Of a stretch of DNA of 7,016 nucleotides, positions 1 through 5,554 are shown piece by piece. Within the stretch, counting starts at the first letter, position 1. Every line of letters starts with the position of its first letter. The notes below the pieces were generated by a model that did no database searches, was not told the origin of the DNA, and saw nothing but the letters and a program-made list of their open reading frames with translations. The position numbers were made by a program, and so were the translations under genes. Source of the stretch: Nitriliruptoraceae bacterium (GTDB taxonomy: Bacteria; Actinomycetota; Nitriliruptoria; Nitriliruptorales; Nitriliruptoraceae); NCBI GenBank assembly GCA_007131525.1, contig SLQK01000257.1:1-7016 (forward strand). The letters are read 5' to 3'.

Positions 1-62
1 CCCTTGCCGAACTGCTTCTCGATGTTGGCCAGAGCCAGGTCGAGGGCCTTGTCCTTGTCCAC
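1..62 (-). CDS. recA: RecA recombinase, N-terminal fragment (runs off the left edge)
   Basis: Read on the minus strand from a GTG at 62-60, the frame gives M-DKDKALDLALANIEKQFGKG, the classic RecA N-terminus (the 'KxKALxxAxxxIEKQFGKG' block). RecA is the cytoplasmic ATP-dependent strand-exchange protein that also triggers LexA self-cleavage in the SOS response. Only about 20 codons are inside the window, so the Walker motifs and the rest cannot be checked. A GGAG ribosome binding site (plus-strand 69-72) stands 6 nt before the GTG, which supports this start. The gene has its own control region upstream (LexA box at 222-235, see there) and lies beyond the cinA operon on the same strand, with a plus-strand exonuclease gene between. 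Identification rests on a short but very characteristic stretch. Confidence 0.9.
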   Translation of the reverse strand, partial: MDKDKALDLALANIEKQFGK

Positions 63-140
63 GGGTGTCTCCAGACGTCCTGGTCGTGCGGTGGGCTGCC
101 CGGCGGGTCAGGTGCAGGGGGTGGGCGCGGGTGCGATGGC

Positions 141-163
141 ACCGTACGGGGTGGGCGTGACAT
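141..163 (-). promoter_or_regulatory. Possible second, PafBC-type recA promoter (proximal)
   Basis: On the minus strand ATGTCACGC (155-163) is followed by exactly 8 nt and TACGGT (141-146). The mycobacterial LexA-independent DNA-damage promoter ('RecA-NDp', activated by PafBC) is TTGTCAGTG-N8-TAnnnT. Here the TGTCA core, the 8-nt spacing and the TAnnnT match, but four of nine upstream bases do not. In mycobacteria the LexA-independent recA promoter is also the one nearer the gene, as here. Predicted start is near 134, giving a leader of about 70 nt. Confidence 0.4.
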
Positions 164-213
164 CGCGGTGTCGGGTCGTCCGAGGACTGTGGACAACCAT
201 CGTCGATGCACGC

Positions 214-242
214 ACGGTAGACGAACGGATGTTCGATGTCGA
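214..242 (-). promoter_or_regulatory. SOS-controlled recA promoter (distal)
   Basis: On the minus strand a -35 TCGACA (plus-strand 237-242, five of six matches to TTGACA) is followed by a 17-nt spacer and a -10 TACCGT (214-219, matches TAnnnT). The spacer contains the LexA box. Transcription would start near 207, leaving an untranslated leader of about 145 nt before the recA GTG. Spacing and operator position together make this convincing, although the start point is predicted only. Confidence 0.75.
222..235. promoter_or_regulatory. LexA-binding SOS box of recA
   Basis: The plus strand reads CGAACGGATGTTCG, a full match to the Gram-positive/actinobacterial LexA operator consensus CGAAC-RNRY-GTTYG, with perfect CGAAC/GTTCG half sites. 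It lies exactly in the 17-nt spacer between the recA -35 (237-242) and -10 (214-219) elements, so bound LexA would block RNA polymerase. This is the expected arrangement for recA autoregulated by the SOS response. Confidence 0.92.
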
Positions 243-436
243 GCAGGTGGCGCCGGCGAGCGATCCCTGGCCGGCCTCCCGACCGACGCCGTTCACCTTC
301 CGGCAGTGCGAGCGTCACCTCCTCGTCGCTCAGGGCTCCTAGCGTGCCAGGCACCGCCGCGGTCGCCGTCTCTCCCTACGGCTCCGTTGCGGTCCACTTC
401 CCCGCAGGCCGCGGCGCTCCACCTCGCCGTCGGCCC

Positions 437-496
437 CGGATCGGTGTCACGCCACACCGGTCCGCGAGCCCCCGGGATCCACCACCCGGGGGCTCG
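437..496 (+). other. Two abutting strong hairpins (structured RNA element or terminator)
   Basis: Hairpin one pairs 437-447 with 454-464 (11 bp, loop of 6 nt, one pair T441/G460 that is a G-U wobble only in plus-strand RNA). Hairpin two pairs 465-476 with 485-496 (12 uninterrupted pairs, loop of 8 nt). They touch with no nucleotide between them. There is no T-run on either side, so this is not a textbook intrinsic terminator, although U-less hairpins do terminate in some actinobacteria. The block lies 83 bp before the exonuclease start and well upstream of the recA promoters. The wobble favours a plus-strand transcript: a leader of the exonuclease mRNA or a small RNA are both possible. Confidence 0.6.
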
Positions 497-534
497 ATGT
501 CCTCAGCCGCGACACCGCACCCCCGACCGGCGAC

Positions 535-540
535 TAGCGT
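535..540 (+). promoter_or_regulatory. Possible -10 element for the exonuclease gene
   Basis: TAGCGT matches the actinobacterial TAnnnT -10 pattern and would start transcription near 547, giving a leader of about 33 nt. No good -35 hexamer is found at 16-19 nt upstream, so support is weak. Confidence 0.25.
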
Positions 541-579
541 GCCCGCTCGCCCGGCACCAGCGACGGCAAGGGACCCGAG

Positions 580-1323
580 ATGGTGGACACCAACGATGAC
601 GCCCCGACGCCCCGCGGGGGCACGCGGTTCGTGTTCCTCGACACCGAGACCACCGGGCTCGACTTCGCCCGTCACCAGCTCACCGAGGTGGCGTGGATCG
701 TCCGGTTCGAGGACGGGCGGGAGGAGACCCGCTGCGTCGTCCCGGAGCACACCCTCGACGGCGCCGACGAGACGGCGTTGGAGCTCACGCAGTACCACGA
801 GCGGATCGCGCCGAAGCCGAGGTCCCCGGCCAGCGAGTGGCTGGTGCAGTTCCTCGAGGACGCCGAGCGGGCGGTGCTGGTCGGTGCCGTCCCCGACTTC
901 GACGCGCGCCACCTCGAGATGGCCGCCGCCCGGATCGAACGCACCCCGACCTGGGACCACCACCTGCTGGACGTGGAGACCTTCGCGCTGCCCCTGATCT
1001 CCGACGCTCCCGAAGCGCCGCGGAGCCTGGCGAAGACCTGCCGTGCGCTCGGCATCCCCCACGACAAGGACCAGGCCCACGGCGCCCTCTACGACGCCCA
1101 GCAGGCCATGCGCGTGTTCGACCGGGTCCATGAGCTGCTGGCGGCGATCCGCGCCAGCGGTGGACCGCTGCCCCCTCCGGTGCCCCGCAACGGCAACGAC
1201 GATCCGGCTCAGGTCGAGTCCACGACCGGGCCCGCGACCGGACCCGCGACCGGACCCGCGACCGGACCCGCGGCCGAGCCCGCGGTCGAGCCCGACCAGG
1301 GCAGCACCGACTCGACCACGTAG
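580..1323 (+). CDS. DEDDh-family 3'-5' exonuclease (RNase T / DnaQ-like)
   Basis: A 247-residue protein with the signature of DnaQ-like DEDDh nucleases, which remove nucleotides from the 3' end of DNA or RNA with two metal ions. Exo I is FLDTETTGLD with D21 and E23. Exo II is VPDFDARHLE with D108 (or D106) as the likely metal ligand. Exo III is HGALYD with H167 and D172. The catalytic domain fills residues 16-185. The remaining 60 residues are a proline/alanine/glycine/threonine tail with four GPAT/GPAA tetrapeptides, encoded by a 12-bp tandem repeat. Start is ATG 580, with only a modest GGGA before it. It is a stand-alone nuclease without a polymerase domain, so it could proofread, trim RNA or act in repair; the substrate cannot be told from sequence. 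It is divergent from recA and convergent with thpR, overlapping the end of thpR by 115 bp. Confidence 0.85.
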   Translation: MVDTNDDAPTPRGGTRFVFLDTETTGLDFARHQLTEVAWIVRFEDGREETRCVVPEHTLDGADETALELTQYHERIAPKPRSPASEWLVQFLEDAERAVLVGAVPDFDARHLEMAAARIERTPTWDHHLLDVETFALPLISDAPEAPRSLAKTCRALGIPHDKDQAHGALYDAQQAMRVFDRVHELLAAIRASGGPLPPPVPRNGNDDPAQVESTTGPATGPATGPATGPAAEPAVEPDQGSTDSTT

Positions 1324-1886
1324 GGCCGCGGGCTCCCGGGTGGCGCGGTGGCCCACAGGCCGATCGCGTCCGGCCGCCACCGGGAGGTCGGCAACCGCAG
1401 CCCGGCGGCGTCGCGAGCGGTGACCCGCCGGGGCCCCCGGGCCCGGGCGAGGGTGAGGTGGGGCCGGAAGGCCCGGTCCGGGACCGCGAGCCCTGCGGCC
1501 CTCAGCGCCGTGTGCAGCCGCTCGACGACGGCCGCCAGGGCGTGGTCCGGCTCCGCGCCGAGCTGGACCACCAGGACCCGGTCACCGAACCGGCCCGGCC
1601 GTCGCACGACGAGCTCCGGCGCGGGAGCGTCGGCGGCCACGGCCAGCGTCGCCCCGGCCACCTCGGTGGCCACCACGGCCTCGGCGGGGTCGACCTCGCC
1701 CAGGAAGGCCAGCGTCACATGCCAGCCGGCGGGCGGGGTCGCTCGTAGCTCGGCGCCCCGGGTCCGCAGCTGGGCGGTCGCCCGGGTCAACTCGTCGCGG
1801 ACGTCGACGGGCACCGCCAGCGCGAGGAACCGACGGGCGATCCCGTCGGGAGGCCAGGTCCCTCCCACCGCACGGGTCACCGCCAC
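1209..1886 (-). CDS. thpR: RNA 2',3'-cyclic phosphodiesterase (2'-5' RNA ligase family)
   Basis: ThpR belongs to the 2H phosphoesterases, cytoplasmic enzymes that open 2',3'-cyclic phosphate ends of RNA to 2'-phosphate. Both diagnostic H-x-T motifs are present: WHVTLAFLG (H56) and RPHLTLAR (H143), counted from the GTG at 1886. The conserved RRFLALAVP strand near the N-terminus and the length of about 225 residues fit the family. The start is uncertain: the frame is open to an ATG at 1937 inside cinA, but the core begins near residue 17 of this model, and GTG codons at 1886, 1880 and 1868 are all possible, none with a strong ribosome binding site. Taking 1886, it follows the cinA stop by 7 nt, so translational coupling is likely. 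Residues after VLPW (about 198 onward) are an AGPV-repeat extension, overlapping the exonuclease gene end-to-end. Confidence 0.82.
   Translation of the reverse strand: MAVTRAVGGTWPPDGIARRFLALAVPVDVRDELTRATAQLRTRGAELRATPPAGWHVTLAFLGEVDPAEAVVATEVAGATLAVAADAPAPELVVRRPGRFGDRVLVVQLGAEPDHALAAVVERLHTALRAAGLAVPDRAFRPHLTLARARGPRRVTARDAAGLRLPTSRWRPDAIGLWATAPPGSPRPYVVESVLPWSGSTAGSAAGPVAGPVAGPVAGPVVDST
1224..1295. repeat. 12-bp tandem repeat shared by two convergent genes
   Basis: Six units of 12 bp: GACCGGGCCCGC, three copies of GACCGGACCCGC, then the degenerate GGCCGAGCCCGC and GGTCGAGCCCGA. Twelve is a multiple of three, so both strands stay open. On plus it encodes GPAT-type repeats in the exonuclease tail; on minus it encodes GPVA repeats that form the tail of ThpR. 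Such a run can gain or lose units without a frameshift in either gene. Confidence 0.9.
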
Positions 1887-1893
1887 ACCGGGC

Positions 1894-3159
1894 TCACGTG
1901 CCCGCCAGCCGCAGCCGGAGCAGGTCCAGGGCGGCACTGCCGAGCCGGGCGATCACCTGCCGGCGGTCGCCGGGGATACGCCGCCCGTGGACCTCCACCT
2001 CGCCGTCGGGGTGGGCCAGCGCCCAGAACGCGGTCCCCACCGCCAGCCCGTCGACCGCTGTCGGGCCCGCCACCCCGGTCACTGCCACGGCGTGGTCGCT
2101 GCCGAAGCGCTGCTGGGCGGCGTGCGCCAGGGCCCGGGTCGTCGCCTCGGACACCGTGCCGTGCTCGGCGAGCAGGGACGCGGGCAGGCCGAGGACCTGC
2201 TCCTTGGACCGCGCGGTGTAGACGACCGCACCACCGAGCAACGCCGCCGAGGCGCCCGGCACCCGACCGAGCCGGGCGGCGATGTCCCCGGCGGTGGCCG
2301 ACTCGGCGGTCGCCAGGGTGCGTCCGCGGTCACGCAGGAGGCGCACCACGACCGTCTCGAGGTCCTCGTCGTCCACGCCGACCACCGACCGGCCGAGCGC
2401 GGCCGTGACCCGCTGGACCAGCGGCTCGGAGCGCGCCAGCACGGCCGCACGGTCCGCGGCGGTGACGGTCAGCCGGACCTGGATCTCGTGGGACCGGGCG
2501 AGGAACGACAGCACGGTGCCGTCGCCGCCATCGACCAGCGGCTCCACGATCTCCGCGACGTCGGACTCGCCCCGTCCCACCACGTGGAGCACCCGGGTCA
2601 GGGTCACCCCGCCGCCGGTCAGCTCGGTGACCAGCGGCACGACGGCCGCCTCGAACTGCTCACGCAGCTCCCACGGCACACCGGGGACGGCCACGACGTG
2701 GGTCGCCGGGGTCCCCGGTAGCTCGAGGTGGAAGCCGGGGGCGGTCCCGACGGCCGGGATCGGCCGGGCCCCCGCGGGTAGCCAGGCCTGGCGCAGGTTC
2801 TGCGGTGCCATCCGCCGGTCCATGGCGGCGAAGCGACGGACGAGGGCCTCCTCGAGCTCCGGATCGTGGACCAGCTCCCGTCCGGCGGCCGCCGCGAGCG
2901 CCTCGCGGGTCACGTCGTCGGCCGTCGGGCCGAGCCCACCACCGACGACGATGAGCTGCACCTCGCGCGCGAGCCACCGGACCGAGGCGACCAGCCGGCC
3001 GATGTCGTCGCCGACGGCGAGGTGGTGCACCACCTCGATGCCGTGCTCGGTGAGGCGCCGGCTCAGCCAGGTCGCGTTGGTGTCGGTGAGATCGCCCAGC
3101 AGGAGCTCGCTGCCCACCGAGACCACGGCGGCGCGGACCCGGTCCCCGACCGGGCTCAC
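1894..3159 (-). CDS. cinA: CinA: competence/damage-inducible protein with NMN amidohydrolase domain
   Basis: A full-length 421-residue CinA. Residues 8-175 are the MoCF-like domain (COG1058; ADP-ribose pyrophosphatase in characterised homologues), with VGSELLLGDLTDTNATWLS and the phosphate-binding GGGLGPTADDVTREAL at 73-88. Residues 265-415 are the PncC-type domain, which hydrolyses nicotinamide mononucleotide to NaMN in NAD salvage, with AESATAG (285-291), VVYTARSKEQVLGL (312-325) and VTGVAGPT (360-367). The common AESCTGG motif is changed (C to A288, G to A290), while the serine (S287) is kept. It starts with GTG at 3159, overlapping the pgsA stop by 4 nt (GTGA), the sign of coupled translation. 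In many bacteria cinA sits next to recA; here thpR and the convergent exonuclease lie between. Identification is firm. Confidence 0.95.
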   Translation of the reverse strand: MSPVGDRVRAAVVSVGSELLLGDLTDTNATWLSRRLTEHGIEVVHHLAVGDDIGRLVASVRWLAREVQLIVVGGGLGPTADDVTREALAAAAGRELVHDPELEEALVRRFAAMDRRMAPQNLRQAWLPAGARPIPAVGTAPGFHLELPGTPATHVVAVPGVPWELREQFEAAVVPLVTELTGGGVTLTRVLHVVGRGESDVAEIVEPLVDGGDGTVLSFLARSHEIQVRLTVTAADRAAVLARSEPLVQRVTAALGRSVVGVDDEDLETVVVRLLRDRGRTLATAESATAGDIAARLGRVPGASAALLGGAVVYTARSKEQVLGLPASLLAEHGTVSEATTRALAHAAQQRFGSDHAVAVTGVAGPTAVDGLAVGTAFWALAHPDGEVEVHGRRIPGDRRQVIARLGSAALDLLRLRLAGT

Positions 3160-3896
3160 GTGCCGCCGGCCTGACCGCTCGTGCCGGTCGGGTCGGTACC
3201 GGTCGAGCCCGTCGGGCCGGTCGGGCCGGCGCCGGCCGTGCCGGTGTCCGCTTCCCGCGCGGCACGGGCCAGCCGGCCCGCGCGGAAGCCGTAGTCGACG
3301 CCAGACCAGATGGTCAGCAGGACCGCGAGGTAGAGCAGCAGCTCAGGGAGGCGACCGGTGAGCACGGGCAGGAGGTAGGCACCGATGGCGATCATCTGGG
3401 ACACCGCCTTGATCTTCCCCGACTGGCTGGCCGGCATCACCAGACCCATGCGCTTGACCAGCCGGGTGCGCAGCACGGTGACCCCCGCCTCACGGGCGAC
3501 GATCACGGCCACCGCCCACCACGGGACCTCCCCCACGATCGCCAGCGATGCCAGGGCCCCCACGACCAGCAGCTTGTCGGCCAGCGGGTCGGCCAGCTGC
3601 CCGAAGGGCGTGACCGTGCCGTACCGCCGCGCGACCCACCCGTCGGCGGTGTCGGTCAGCGCCGCGAAGGTGAACAGCCCGAAGGCCCACCAGCGCAGGG
3701 TGTCGCCCTCCCCCTCGAGCAGCAGGAGCCACAGGATCACGGGGACCAGCGCGGCCCGCAGGAAGGTGAAGGCGTTGGGCAGGTTCAGGGCGTCCCGGTT
3801 CACGATCGGCCCCTGCGTCGGGGCGGCGGCCGCCGCCGCGGCCTCGGACGCATCGAGATCGCCCGGCCGCTGCTCGGGGTCGGGTCGGTCACCCAC
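3156..3896 (-). CDS. pgsA: CDP-diacylglycerol-glycerol-3-phosphate 3-phosphatidyltransferase
   Basis: PgsA transfers the phosphatidyl group of CDP-diacylglycerol to glycerol 3-phosphate, giving phosphatidylglycerophosphate, the committed step to phosphatidylglycerol and cardiolipin in the inner membrane. The full CDP-alcohol phosphotransferase signature D-x2-DG-x2-AR-x8-G-x3-D-x3-D is present as D82, D85-G86, A89-R90, G99, D103, D107. The LNLPNAFTFLRAALVPVILWLLLL segment and later hydrophobic stretches give several membrane helices. The start is GTG 3896 (246 aa): AGGAGG lies 5 nt before it, whereas an upstream ATG at 3962 would reach 74 nt into rimO. The N-terminus has a seven-alanine run; the C-terminus (after about residue 218) is a GPTGPTGSTGT-like low-complexity tail. 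It overlaps rimO by 8 nt and cinA by 4 nt. A related CDP-alcohol transferase is possible, but the rimO-pgsA-cinA context favours PgsA. Confidence 0.92.
   Translation of the reverse strand: MGDRPDPEQRPGDLDASEAAAAAAAPTQGPIVNRDALNLPNAFTFLRAALVPVILWLLLLEGEGDTLRWWAFGLFTFAALTDTADGWVARRYGTVTPFGQLADPLADKLLVVGALASLAIVGEVPWWAVAVIVAREAGVTVLRTRLVKRMGLVMPASQSGKIKAVSQMIAIGAYLLPVLTGRLPELLLYLAVLLTIWSGVDYGFRAGRLARAAREADTGTAGAGPTGPTGSTGTDPTGTSGQAGGT
3186..3230. repeat. Imperfect 9-bp-type repeat in the 3' end of pgsA
   Basis: Variants of CGGTCGGGC/T recur several times and encode the Gly-Pro-Thr/Gly-Ser-Thr rich cytoplasmic tail of PgsA. The copies are irregular, so the limits are approximate. Confidence 0.5.
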
Positions 3897-5493
3897 GACT
3901 GCCTCCTGCGACTGACGGGTCCACCTCGGCGACCAGGTCGACACCCAACGAGTCGAGCACACGGGCGGTCAGGATGCGACCGGCCGGGACGGCGGCGGGG
4001 CTGCCGTCGGCGGCGACCAGCGCGATCTCACCGTCGGTGTCGGGGGCCTCACGGTAGGAGCGTGCGAGCGTGCGCACACCATCGGTCGGATCGTCCTCGA
4101 CCTCGTCGACCAGGACCTCGAGGTCGCGGCCGACGAAGCGGGCGGCTGCGGCGTCGGCAACCCGCTCCTGCATCTCGCTGACGCGCCGCAGGCGCTCCCA
4201 CGCCACCGGTTCGGGCACCTGGTCCGGGTAGGTGGCCGACGGGGTGCCGTCCTCGGCGCTGAAGGTGAAGAACCCGGCCCAGTCGAGCCGCTGCTCGAGC
4301 AGGAAGGTCTCGAGCCGGACCACGTCCTCCTCGGTCTCGCCCGGGAAGCCCAGGATGAAGTTGGAGCGGAACACCGCAGCCGGATCCAGCTGCCGAGCGC
4401 GCTCGATCAGCCTGGCGAAGCGCTCGTGGTTGCCGGAGCGCCCCATCCGCTCGACGACCGGGCCCGAGACGTGCTGCAGCGACAGGTCGTAGTAGCTGGC
4501 GACCTCGGGAAGCTCCGCGATCGTGCGCAGGAGCTGGTCGGTGAGCTCGGCCGGCTGCAGGTACATCAGCCGGATCCGCTCCACGCCGTCGACCGCCGCC
4601 AACGCCTCCAGCAGCGCCGGCTGGCGCTCCCGCCCCCCAGGCAGGTCCTTGCCCCAGGACGTGGTGTTCTCGCTGACCAGGACGAGCTCACGCACGCCCT
4701 GCTCGGCCAGCCACCTCGCCTCGGTCACGAGCTCGTCGGCGGGCCGGGACCGGAACCGGCCGCGGAAGGTCGGGATCGCACAGAAGGTGCAGACCCGATC
4801 GCACCCCGAGGCGATCTTCAGGTAGGCCCAGGGACGCACGGTCCCGCCGGCACCGAGGTGGCGGATGGGGAAGCGCGGACCGCTGGCCGGCATCCGGTCG
4901 AGATCGTCCTGGCTGGTGGCGACGCGGCCCGGCGGTGACACGTCGCGGGGATCCCGCGGCTGGGCATGGTCACTGCCGGCAGCGGTCGACGGGACCAGCA
5001 GCGGGAGCTCACGTCGGGCCGGACGGCGTCCCGGGTGGGGGGCACCGACGCCGATCACCCGTGCAGCGGCACCACCGGCCAGGATCTGGTCCACGATCTG
5101 CGGCAGGTGGGGGTAGCCGTCGAAGCCGACGATCGCGTCGGCCTCGGGGATCGCGTCGGCGAGCTCGTGGGGGTAGCGCTGGGCCATGCACCCGATCACC
5201 ACCACCGCGCTGGCGGCAGCGTCGTCCTTCAGCTGGCAGGCTGCGAGGACGGTGTCGATCGACTCCTGCTTCGCGGGTGCGATGAAGGTGCAGGTGTTGA
5301 CCAGGAGGACGTCCGCCTCCGCCGGGTCGTCGACGATGGTGGCGCCGTCGCGATGGAACAACCCCGCCAGCTGCTCGGTGTCCACCTCGTTGCGGCCGCA
5401 GCCCAGCGTGATGATCGCGACGCGGTGAGCGGCTGTCGGGGACGGACCGTCACCCGACTCGCCGGTGTCGGTGGGGACGGTGGCGGGTGGCAC
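3889..5493 (-). CDS. rimO: Ribosomal protein S12 methylthiotransferase RimO (radical SAM)
   Basis: RimO adds a methylthio group to the conserved aspartate of ribosomal protein S12 using two iron-sulfur clusters and S-adenosylmethionine. The N-terminal UPF0004 domain carries its three cluster cysteines in TLGCGRNEVDTEQ (C32), NTCTFI (C68) and GCMAQRYPHEL (C102). The radical SAM motif CxxxCxxC is GCDRVCTFC (C231, C235, C238), followed by AIPTFRGRFRSR. A TRAM-like RNA-binding domain ends the protein, with the RSYREAPDTDGE block typical of RimO rather than MiaB. I chose GTG 5493 (534 aa) because GGAG (5500-5503) lies 6 nt before it; the open frame runs to 5688 inside the rodZ-like gene without similarity. 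The protein is longer than the usual 430-500 residues because of a hydrophilic Pro/Arg-rich insert at about residues 153-215 between the two domains. It overlaps pgsA by 8 nt. Confidence 0.94.
   Translation of the reverse strand: MPPATVPTDTGESGDGPSPTAAHRVAIITLGCGRNEVDTEQLAGLFHRDGATIVDDPAEADVLLVNTCTFIAPAKQESIDTVLAACQLKDDAAASAVVVIGCMAQRYPHELADAIPEADAIVGFDGYPHLPQIVDQILAGGAAARVIGVGAPHPGRRPARRELPLLVPSTAAGSDHAQPRDPRDVSPPGRVATSQDDLDRMPASGPRFPIRHLGAGGTVRPWAYLKIASGCDRVCTFCAIPTFRGRFRSRPADELVTEARWLAEQGVRELVLVSENTTSWGKDLPGGRERQPALLEALAAVDGVERIRLMYLQPAELTDQLLRTIAELPEVASYYDLSLQHVSGPVVERMGRSGNHERFARLIERARQLDPAAVFRSNFILGFPGETEEDVVRLETFLLEQRLDWAGFFTFSAEDGTPSATYPDQVPEPVAWERLRRVSEMQERVADAAAARFVGRDLEVLVDEVEDDPTDGVRTLARSYREAPDTDGEIALVAADGSPAAVPAGRILTARVLDSLGVDLVAEVDPSVAGGSRG
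3902..3907 (-). promoter_or_regulatory. Strong ribosome binding site fixing the pgsA start
   Basis: The minus strand reads AGGAGG, 5 nt before the GTG at 3896-3894. It lies within the last codons of rimO and decides in favour of this start over the longer open frame. Confidence 0.85.
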
Positions 5494-5499
5494 GTGGGA

Positions 5500-5503
5500 C
5501 TCC
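5500..5503 (-). promoter_or_regulatory. Ribosome binding site supporting the rimO start
   Basis: GGAG on the minus strand, 6 nt before the GTG at 5493-5491, in the 61-nt gap between the rodZ-like stop and rimO. It favours the 534-residue form. Confidence 0.6.
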
Positions 5504-5554
5504 GAGGGGGGGCGGGGCGAGCCGCACCCACCCGGGCCACGGCGCGCGGGCGCG

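Larger units (their letters stand above)
63..579. other. Divergent intergenic control region between recA and the exonuclease gene
   Basis: These 517 bp separate the divergent starts of recA (minus) and the exonuclease (plus). I find no convincing gene here: the open frames crossing it are shadows typical of GC-rich DNA, with no recognisable protein and no good ribosome binding site. It holds the LexA-controlled recA promoter (214-242), a second possible recA promoter (141-163), and two abutting hairpins (437-496). The 10-base string CTAGCGTGCC occurs twice in plus orientation (339-348 and 534-543); each copy contains TAGCGT, which fits the actinobacterial -10 pattern TAnnnT. The copy at 535-540 could drive the exonuclease gene, although I see no clear -35. 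Confidence 0.75.

Noticed and set aside
168..599. Possible small protein gene between recA and the exonuclease
   Set aside because: The open frames there cross the recA promoters and hairpins, lack ribosome binding sites and encode only Arg/Pro/Ser-rich sequence.
1224..1295. Could the short tandem repeat be a CRISPR array?
   Set aside because: Units are only 12 bp, contiguous, without spacers, and lie inside coding sequence.
376..1380. Minus-strand open frame of 334 codons opposite the exonuclease
   Set aside because: It is antisense to a gene with a full DEDDh motif set, is low-complexity (Gly/Arg/Val) with no recognisable domain, and is expected in DNA this GC-rich.
1848..1866. GGGAGG / CCTCCC small hairpin near the thpR start
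   Set aside because: A 6-bp stem in GC-rich coding DNA; its GGAGG (minus strand) is not followed by a usable start codon at the right distance in the thpR frame.
1348..2721. Plus-strand open frame of 457 codons across thpR and cinA
   Set aside because: Antisense shadow of two clearly identified genes; its translation is Arg/Gly/Pro-rich without any motif.
2282..3361. Plus-strand open frame of 359 codons opposite cinA and pgsA
   Set aside because: Antisense shadow; Ser/Arg/Thr-rich composition and no similarity I recognise.
3897..3962. Longer pgsA starting at ATG 3962
   Set aside because: AGGAGG placed 5 nt before GTG 3896 fits far better than a 74-nt overlap with rimO.
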